A stretch of DNA of 6,265 nt. It comes from Candidatus Thorarchaeota archaeon. Its GTDB lineage: Archaea > Asgardarchaeota > Thorarchaeia > Thorarchaeales > Thorarchaeaceae. The translations under genes were made by a program, and so were the position numbers. The notes under the pieces are model-generated. The model was not told the origin of the DNA. It saw nothing but the letters and a program-made list of their open reading frames with translations, and did no database searches. Every line of letters begins with the position of its first letter. The stretch's first letter is position 1. The DNA lies in assembly GCA_020355105.1 (NCBI GenBank), contig CP070658.1, positions 1,970,748 through 1,977,012 on the forward strand, written 5' to 3'. Below, one piece after another: positions 1-4,702 of this stretch.

Positions 1-825
1 AAGGAGGAGCTACTTGGCATTCTCGAAAAGGCGGCAGTGACCCTCAATACAAGACCGACCGCAGTGAACCTGACTTGGGCCACAGCAAGGATGTTGGATG
101 TAGCACGAGGTTTTGAGGGTGACGCGGATGCGATTGTGCAGAGGCTAATTGACGAAGCAAAAGAAATCGCTGAAGAGGACGTCAGAATGTCTAGGAGCAT
201 GGGGGAGAACGCTCTAGCCTACATAAAACCCGGATTCACAATCCAAACAATCTGTAATGCTGGCTCACTGGCAACAGTCCATTTGGGAACTGTGGGCGCA
301 GTGGTTCGAGTTGCTCACGAGAAGTACAATGGCAACATCAAAGTCTATGCAGCGGAAACCCGTCCAAGACAGCAGGGCGCACGTCTCACAGTCTACGAGT
401 TCATGGAAGACGGTATTGATACAACATTGATCACAGATGGAATGATTGGGACTGTGTTCAAAGAAGGTCGGGTCGACTGTTGTGTGGTTGGCTCGGACAG
501 AACCTTCAGAACTGGTCATGTCACTAACAAGATTGGTACCTACACCATGGCAATCACGGCCAAGTATCACAATATCCCGTTCTATGTGGCAATTCCTATG
601 TCCACAATTGACTGGGAAACCGATCCGGAAGATGTCGTGATTGAGGAGCGGGATCCGAACGAGATTCGCGTTATCAATGGCGAGTACGTCACAGTTCCTG
701 ATGCAAAGGTGTACAATCCTGCATTCGACACCACTCCCCCCGAGCTAATCACTGCAATAATCACAGACAAGGGAGTAGTGGAAAGCCCCGACGAAGAAAA
801 GATGCTTCGCCTACGTGAGTCATAG
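1..825 (+). CDS. mtnA: S-methyl-5-thioribose-1-phosphate isomerase (MtnA), 5'-truncated by window edge
   Basis: The enzyme converts methylthioribose-1-phosphate to methylthioribulose-1-phosphate in the methionine salvage pathway; it is cytosolic. The frame is open from base 1 and already matches the family (KEELLGILEKA, then TRPTAVNLTWA at bases 49-81), so the GTG at 37 is internal and the true start lies upstream. Roughly 70-85 N-terminal residues are missing compared with the usual ~350. Family signatures follow in order: TICNAGSLAT with the catalytic Cys codon at 253-255, ETRPRQQGARLT, LITDGMIG, VGSDR with the catalytic Asp at 496-498, NKIGTY, STIDW, IEERDP and the C-terminal VYNPAFDTTPPELITAIIT. 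Both catalytic residues are present. The CNAG motif favours MtnA over the related ribose-1,5-bisphosphate isomerase and eIF2B-like proteins. One variation is TFRTGH where many MtnA proteins have a segment like IAANGD, so a shifted substrate preference cannot be excluded. The gene ends at TAG 823-825, just before the tRNA promoter region. Confidence 0.94.
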   Translation, partial: KEELLGILEKAAVTLNTRPTAVNLTWATARMLDVARGFEGDADAIVQRLIDEAKEIAEEDVRMSRSMGENALAYIKPGFTIQTICNAGSLATVHLGTVGAVVRVAHEKYNGNIKVYAAETRPRQQGARLTVYEFMEDGIDTTLITDGMIGTVFKEGRVDCCVVGSDRTFRTGHVTNKIGTYTMAITAKYHNIPFYVAIPMSTIDWETDPEDVVIEERDPNEIRVINGEYVTVPDAKVYNPAFDTTPPELITAIITDKGVVESPDEEKMLRLRES

Positions 826-844
826 TCATTTCCTATGGAAGTCC

Positions 845-850
845 TTAAGA
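845..850 (+). promoter_or_regulatory. Putative TATA-like box A for tRNA-Arg
   Basis: The sequence CCTTAAGAGC (843-852) carries a TTAAGA core centred about 26 bp upstream of the mature 5' end of the tRNA. That is the spacing expected for an archaeal TBP site driving a transcript with little or no 5' leader. A nearly identical CTTAAGA element lies upstream of the next gene. The core is not an ideal TTTATA-type box, so this is inference from position and recurrence. Confidence 0.4.
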
Positions 851-873
851 GCAGAACCAATCAGAACCGTCTG

Positions 874-951
874 GGGCGCGTAGTCTAGTCTGGATAAGGC
901 ACCAGCCTTCGGAGCTGGGTATCCCAGGTTCGAATCCTGGCGCGCCCGCCA
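874..951 (+). tRNA. tRNA-Arg (anticodon TCG), CCA encoded
   Basis: A complete cloverleaf can be folded by hand. The acceptor stem GGGCGCG (874-880) pairs fully with CGCGCCC (941-947). The D-arm runs 883-900 with GG at 892-893. The anticodon stem CCAGC (902-906) pairs with GCTGG (914-918) around the 7-base loop CTTCGGA, giving anticodon TCG at 909-911, which reads CGA and possibly other CGN arginine codons. The variable region is short. The T-arm CCAGG-TTCGAAT-CCTGG occupies 924-940. The discriminator is G948 and CCA is encoded at 949-951. U8, A14, the G15-C48 pair and an A at D-loop position 20 (an arginine identity base in many organisms) are all present. No intron is seen at the usual site after the anticodon. 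Confidence 0.97.
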
Positions 952-983
952 TTTGGTTCTACATAGTGCCCAGTTTGGAACTG

Positions 984-990
984 CTTAAGA
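984..990 (+). promoter_or_regulatory. Putative TATA-like box A for the toroid-repeat gene
   Basis: GCTTAAGAAC (983-992) repeats the CTTAAGA core seen ahead of the tRNA. With the usual archaeal spacing it would place a transcription start near 1012-1014, giving a leader of about 15 bases before the TTG start at 1028. A GGGG at 1016-1019 with an 8-base spacer could act as a weak ribosome binding site. This is an assignment by position only. Confidence 0.38.
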
Positions 991-1027
991 ACATCATCGG
1001 CAATCTGAGAATCTCGGGGTCCTGTAC

Positions 1028-2110
1028 TTGAGCGAATGGATCAAGGTCCTAAAGGCTAATCCACTTAAGTGGCTGGCAGGTGAAGACAACCCTTCAGTCC
1101 GCTATCACACACTCATCCATCTTCTTGACCGTCCTCCTACCCATCGTGACGTTCTTGACATACGAAGTACGATTGCTTCTAATCCGAAAGTGGCCAGGAT
1201 ACTGAGTAAACAGAGTTCCAAGGGACACTGGGAATCACCCACAGAACCTTATCGGTCAAAATACAAGTCATCCTATTGGCAGATCATGATACTGGGCATG
1301 TTGGGTGTGGACCGAACCATTCCTGAGGCCGAAAAGGCTGTGGAACACGTTTTCCAATTCCAACACGAGGAAGGCGGGTTTGCGAAGTATGGGGAGGACG
1401 GAGCGCGAAGAGACTACAAGTACAGAAGAAAGAAGGCACTGGAGAGGGAACAAGAGCCGCCTCATGAACGTCAGTGGATTCATGAGAGGGTACATGAAAC
1501 CCAATTCACTTGTCTCACCGGAAACATATGTCTGGCACTCACTCGGCTGGGTTACTCTTCTGATAAGCGTGTCAAGAAGGCATTGAAGTGGCTTGTAAAG
1601 GTACAGAACGAAGACGGAGGATGGCTCTGCCCTTACTGGAGCTCACACAAGAACGACAAACACGGTTGTTTCATGGGCACAATCGCACCTTTGGATGCAT
1701 TCTCTGAACTGCCAGTTAGTAGCAGGCCCTCTGCAATGACCAAATCGATTGAGGCCGGTGTCGAGTTTCTACTGATGCACAGACTGTTCAAAGCAGATCA
1801 CCACGGGTTCAAGATCATAAAGGAATCCTGGCTCAAGCTTGGATTCCCTCAGTTCTTCTACGACATCTTGCGTGGACTGTCTGTTGTATGTAAGCTCGGT
1901 TATGCAGACGATGAGCGTATAGATGATGCTCTGAAGGTCTTGTTAGATAAACAACTGGCTGATGGCAGATGGCTACTTGAGAGCTCGCCCATTGGTCGAA
2001 TGCAGACCAATCTCGAACAGAAGGGAGAGCCAAGCAAATGGATAACACTTGAGGCTCTTCGAGTGGTAAAATCAGTCTATCAAAGTAGGGGCGTCCTGAA
2101 ACTGAGCTAG
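1028..2110 (+). CDS. Alpha/alpha-toroid (prenyltransferase/squalene-cyclase-like) repeat protein, function unknown
   Basis: The 360-residue protein belongs to the terpenoid cyclase/prenyltransferase toroid fold superfamily. Repeated helical units end in QW-like motifs: FQFQHEEGGF (about 109-118), VKVQNEDGGWL (190-200) and LDKQLADGRWL (306-316). The N-terminus has the WL-GEDNPSVRYHTLIHLLDRP segment typical of an uncharacterised group often labelled 'prenyltransferase' or, misleadingly, 'nitrogen fixation protein'. The C-terminus has the matching LRGLSVVCKLGY and PSKWITLEALRVVK segments. The DxDD acid of squalene cyclases is absent. Cys162, Cys168, Cys201 and Cys214, with nearby histidines, lie at positions conserved in this group as I remember it and might bind metal (inference). 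A highly charged stretch (about 124-155) interrupts the first repeats. There is no signal peptide or membrane segment, so it is probably cytosolic. The TTG start is chosen because no ATG or GTG precedes the conserved N-terminus and an in-frame TAA lies at 986. Its substrate is unknown. Confidence 0.88.
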   Translation: MSEWIKVLKANPLKWLAGEDNPSVRYHTLIHLLDRPPTHRDVLDIRSTIASNPKVARILSKQSSKGHWESPTEPYRSKYKSSYWQIMILGMLGVDRTIPEAEKAVEHVFQFQHEEGGFAKYGEDGARRDYKYRRKKALEREQEPPHERQWIHERVHETQFTCLTGNICLALTRLGYSSDKRVKKALKWLVKVQNEDGGWLCPYWSSHKNDKHGCFMGTIAPLDAFSELPVSSRPSAMTKSIEAGVEFLLMHRLFKADHHGFKIIKESWLKLGFPQFFYDILRGLSVVCKLGYADDERIDDALKVLLDKQLADGRWLLESSPIGRMQTNLEQKGEPSKWITLEALRVVKSVYQSRGVLKLS

Positions 2111-2117
2111 TTTGCTC

Positions 2118-2336
2118 CTACTTCTTCCCCATCTTCTCATTCCAAACTTCCAAGAAATACTCCAGAGAGCGGTTGTACGTCTTCTCAGCCTCAGGTGGAA
2201 ACAAACATCCTGGCAGCTCTCGATGCCTCCAGTGGTAGTCGAGGCAATCACAACAATATCCCTTCCTTGAACAACCGGGATAGCTGCATCCGCAGCGTGC
2301 CTTGTTCTTCTCTACGTTACATATACGGCCAGACAT
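2118..2336 (-). CDS. Small Cys-rich DUF6485-type protein
   Basis: The 72-residue protein has eight cysteines (6, 15, 17, 22, 28, 29, 31, 44) plus His35 and His38. The pattern C-x8-C-x-C-x4-C-x5-CC-x-C is followed by YHWRHRELPGCLFP and AEKTYNRSLEYF. This matches the DUF6485 family as I know it (starts like CxVEKNKxxCxC, then RKGxCCxCLxYH, LPxCxFP, AEKTYDRS). It most likely binds zinc or an iron-sulphur centre; the role is unknown. The ATG at 2334-2336 precedes the conserved core with no clear Shine-Dalgarno, consistent with a short-leader archaeal mRNA. Its stop lies 7 bp from the stop of the convergent toroid gene, so the two transcripts must overlap at their 3' ends. A plus-strand reading frame over the same bases shows no family features. 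Confidence 0.86.
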   Translation of the reverse strand: MSGRICNVEKNKARCGCSYPGCSRKGYCCDCLDYHWRHRELPGCLFPPEAEKTYNRSLEYFLEVWNEKMGKK

Positions 2337-2368
2337 TGTATTTCCCGGTGGTTTCCTTACAGTCCCGG

Positions 2369-2374
2369 TTAAAA
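2369..2374 (-). promoter_or_regulatory. Putative TATA-like box A for the DUF6485 gene
   Basis: On the minus strand the sequence reads CAGGTTTTAACCGGG, with TTTTAA centred about 36 bp before the ATG at 2336. This predicts transcription starting near 2345 and a leader of about ten bases. It implies the small gene can be transcribed apart from the methyltransferase that ends at 2442. Evidence is motif plus position only. Confidence 0.4.
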
Positions 2375-2441
2375 CCTGTTTGGTCTGGTCGGTGGCTTGA
2401 CGGAGTAGAAGGACCAGAAAATCAGAGTCATTAGTTGTTCT

Positions 2442-4586
2442 TCATTGGATTTCAGAGTCCAGAATGTGCCTGATAGAGTCCAATGCATCACGGACTCCGA
2501 CTCTTTCCCCTCCATCAACTACGTTCGGATAGTGTTTGGAGTAGTGCTCCAAGCATCTACCGAGTGCCATAACAAAGATGTCTAGCGGGCTAGGTCGTTC
2601 ACCATTCTTGACAAGATGGTCCAGGGTTTCTCGTGTAGTTCTGGATATTATCTTCTTGATGTTGCTCCATTCAGTGGGCATCGCCCCCTCATCCTTTTTC
2701 CGACACACAATGACCATGTCATAGACGATGTTTGACATGTCGTAGAGATGAGTAGAGGCCCTCATCTCACTCCTGACCGGATAGATTGTCGTGACATAGA
2801 ATCCTGAGTCTAGTATGGCCTGTAGTACGGCCGCCCAGGCTTCTTCCTTCTTGTGATGGAACGTGAAAACCAACACACCATCATCCTTCAGAACTCGATT
2901 TGCCTCTGAGAAAACATCTGTGAGACCATTGAGAAACTCCTGTTCACCTTTCTTCTGAACCCGGTTTTCAATGACCTCCTCTTCCCACGGTACAAGCTCT
3001 TGCTTGAAATGTTCATACCGTTCATGGAGAGCTAACCTCAGCCAGACATAGAAGAAATTCGAGAGTTCTGAGTACATTACATTGCCATAGTACGGTGGAT
3101 CTGTGATGACTGCATCTGCAACCCCGTCAGGAACGGAGATATGATTTGAAGATCCGCACTGCAACAGAACCTTTCTCTCATCTCCTAGTCTTTCGTAGTC
3201 TGGTGCCAGTGCGGCGGCAATAGGAAGTCCCGACTGAACCTTGGTCATGGAATTGTCCTCAACCAATCTTTCAAATGGACTCCTGCAGTACTCCTTTCCC
3301 TCAATGACCAAGTTCAAGAATGCCGTAAATGCTCCTCTTCCCCTTGGAGTGTCATAGCAGTTGGCCTCTACCGGTGCCATTGAAGGAGAAAACGAGTGAG
3401 TCCGAAAGACGTCAGTGATGAAGCCCCGGGTCGCATTGTACTTGGCAAACATGTTGTTGTATTTCAGGCTGTTTGAGAAAGCTAGTACGAGGAATTCCTT
3501 GAGTTTCCAATCTTCTATCTTGAGAATCCAGCGATAGATTTTGCCTAGGTTCAGGAGCTGTCGGCCATTGAACATGTCCCTGAATCTCAAGTAACCATGA
3601 TTCATGGCACGCTTGGTTTCTACGCCAATTGGTATCTGCGTATCCGGAATCGACAGGTTCGTTTCTATTCGTTTGAACTCCATCTGAGCCAATCTCAGAA
3701 GCTCGAAATCCCCAGAATCTGGAGTCTTGTACCCTCGCCCGTTCTTGAGACGAGGATTATGGCCTCTCTCACAAGCTCTACAATGGAACTCTACAGCATA
3801 CAACTGCTCCTCATGACGCCCTTTTTCTCTGATATAGTCGATAATCTTGCCTGATTTGCATCCTTCGCTGCTACAGTGATACTCACGTCCATTCGTAAGT
3901 GACGTTTTCAGAGGGACGAATATGTGGTCACAATTCCTACAATTCACCTCATTTCTGGGGTTTTCTGTGTGAAAGATGCTCCAACACTGCGGACATATCA
4001 CGAAATCTCCCTGTTTTGAAGGATTCTTGGCCAAAACGAAATTGCGCATTAGCGGTATCTCTCTTGCGCATTCGGAACAGGTCACCTTCTTGTAGTAGAA
4101 GTAGTAGATCCCCTCTGCATCTCCACCACAGTCGGGACAAGTTGTTCGATAGTACTGGCTGAGCTCGGGCCCCATTTCACTCTTCAGTCTAGCGAGGGCA
4201 TCTCGTAGCAAGTCCGGGTTGATATCCTCAACCTCCTTCTTGACAATGAACCAAGCCACAGGGTTGAGATCGCCAGCTATCACCTTACAGCCAAACCTGA
4301 GGGCCTCAACCACCGTTGTACCTCCCCCCATCATTGGATCTAGGACCACCTTGTCTGAGAAATCTACCACACCTGGATACTGTTCCCAGAGAGTGCCGAC
4401 CCTCTCCTCATCTGCAAGTGAGTACAAGAGGATGCTCCGGAATACCGAACCTAGTCTTCGAGCCCACCACTTGTGCATGACATATACCGGTCTATAGTGC
4501 CGTCTACCAAAACCAGTTGATTCCTTCTCTGCAATCCTGTTGACTTCGGAAATGGGGAAGGTGATCTCAATCGGCCGCTTTGCCAG
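2442..4586 (-). CDS. DUF1156-type DNA methyltransferase with zinc-ribbon insertion (CTG start)
   Basis: This is a probable SAM-dependent DNA amino-methyltransferase (N6-adenine or N4-cytosine) of 714 residues from the CTG at 4586. The N-terminus carries the DUF1156 signature: FPISEVNRIAEKES, RRHYRPVYVMHKWWARR and GSVFRSILL. The SAM-binding motif DPMMGGGTTVVEA starts at about residue 83, followed by GDLNPVAWFIVKKEVE. A Cys-rich insertion at about 150-272 has CPDC, CSEC, CPQC, CRNC, CSSEGC and CRAC, probably several zinc ribbons. The catalytic DPPYYGNVMYSELSNF is at about 496, then VLVFTFHHK at about 571, and the C-terminal ALGRCLEHYSKHYPNV ends the family core. The SAM motif precedes the catalytic motif, an alpha-like order. 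The first ATG (4478) would remove 36 conserved residues, and no ATG, GTG or TTG lies between it and the in-frame TGA at 4599-4601; the CTG has GGAGG 7 bases upstream. It follows the unknown gene and is probably co-transcribed with it. No restriction nuclease is visible, so the biological role (defence or regulation) is open. Confidence 0.92.
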   Translation of the reverse strand: MAKRPIEITFPISEVNRIAEKESTGFGRRHYRPVYVMHKWWARRLGSVFRSILLYSLADEERVGTLWEQYPGVVDFSDKVVLDPMMGGGTTVVEALRFGCKVIAGDLNPVAWFIVKKEVEDINPDLLRDALARLKSEMGPELSQYYRTTCPDCGGDAEGIYYFYYKKVTCSECAREIPLMRNFVLAKNPSKQGDFVICPQCWSIFHTENPRNEVNCRNCDHIFVPLKTSLTNGREYHCSSEGCKSGKIIDYIREKGRHEEQLYAVEFHCRACERGHNPRLKNGRGYKTPDSGDFELLRLAQMEFKRIETNLSIPDTQIPIGVETKRAMNHGYLRFRDMFNGRQLLNLGKIYRWILKIEDWKLKEFLVLAFSNSLKYNNMFAKYNATRGFITDVFRTHSFSPSMAPVEANCYDTPRGRGAFTAFLNLVIEGKEYCRSPFERLVEDNSMTKVQSGLPIAAALAPDYERLGDERKVLLQCGSSNHISVPDGVADAVITDPPYYGNVMYSELSNFFYVWLRLALHERYEHFKQELVPWEEEVIENRVQKKGEQEFLNGLTDVFSEANRVLKDDGVLVFTFHHKKEEAWAAVLQAILDSGFYVTTIYPVRSEMRASTHLYDMSNIVYDMVIVCRKKDEGAMPTEWSNIKKIISRTTRETLDHLVKNGERPSPLDIFVMALGRCLEHYSKHYPNVVDGGERVGVRDALDSIRHILDSEIQ

Positions 4587-4593
4587 GGTCGAG

Positions 4594-4600
4594 CCTCCTC
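4594..4600 (-). promoter_or_regulatory. Strong Shine-Dalgarno of the methyltransferase, overlapping an in-frame TGA
   Basis: The minus strand reads TGAGGAGGCTCGACCCTG. GAGGAGG (4600-4594) is followed by a 7-base spacer and then CTG at 4586-4584. The TGA at 4601-4599 shares bases with the ribosome binding site and is in the methyltransferase frame, so it sets the upstream limit of the coding region. This site decides in favour of the CTG start over the ATG at 4478, which has no comparable site. Confidence 0.75.
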
Positions 4601-4606
4601 AGACTG

Positions 4607-4629
4607 GGATGTTTCCGCTGTAAACATCC
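4607..4629. repeat. Perfect 8-bp inverted repeat (hairpin) just upstream of the methyltransferase ribosome binding site
   Basis: GGATGTTT (4607-4614) and AAACATCC (4622-4629) are exact reverse complements separated by a 7-base loop. In the minus-strand transcript the hairpin would end 6 bases before GAGGAGG. Possible roles are an operator for a dimeric protein, an mRNA structure tuning translation, or chance. No T-run follows it, so it does not look like an intrinsic terminator. Confidence 0.5.
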
Positions 4630-4655
4630 AGCCCTTTCAATATTCCGTGAGGGCT
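4630..4655. repeat. 6-bp inverted repeat adjacent to the 8-bp hairpin
   Basis: AGCCCT (4630-4635) and AGGGCT (4650-4655) are exact reverse complements around a 14-base A/T-leaning loop. It begins immediately after the 8-bp repeat at 4607-4629, giving two tandem stem-loops in the gap between the two minus-strand genes. The stem is short and could arise by chance. Confidence 0.3.
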
Positions 4656-4702
4656 TCTGACTACTGAGTAATCCTCCTGATTCTCATCCTTCGGGCTCCA
4701 CT

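Noticed and set aside
37..39. GTG as the start of the MtnA gene
   Set aside because: The preceding in-frame codons already match the family up to base 1, and the protein would lack its N-terminal domain; the gene is cut by the window.
928..951. tRNA 3' end as an attachment site for an integrated element
   Set aside because: I found no second copy of the tRNA 3' segment and no integrase in the window, so nothing supports integration here.
1268..1586. Open frames on both strands overlapping the toroid gene
   Set aside because: They lie entirely inside a gene with clear family features and show no recognisable protein character; they are shadow frames.
2195..2434. Plus-strand open frame over the DUF6485 gene
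   Set aside because: The minus-strand product has the conserved Cys pattern of a known family; the plus-strand translation has none and would run into the methyltransferase spacer.
3949..4140. Minus-strand open frame inside the methyltransferase zinc-ribbon region
   Set aside because: It is an alternative frame of the Cys-rich segment; the main frame has the ordered CxxC pairs.
4476..4478. ATG as the start of the DUF1156 methyltransferase
   Set aside because: It falls inside the conserved VMHKWWARR motif, has no Shine-Dalgarno, and drops 36 family-conserved residues that are restored by the CTG at 4586.
4607..4629. The 8-bp hairpin as an intrinsic terminator of the unknown gene
   Set aside because: No T-run follows in the minus-strand direction; the next bases are the ribosome binding site of the methyltransferase.
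4673..4678. AGGAGG on the minus strand as a ribosome binding site for a small gene
   Set aside because: No ATG, GTG or TTG follows at a usable distance in a frame that stays open; it more likely lies in coding-like or spacer sequence.
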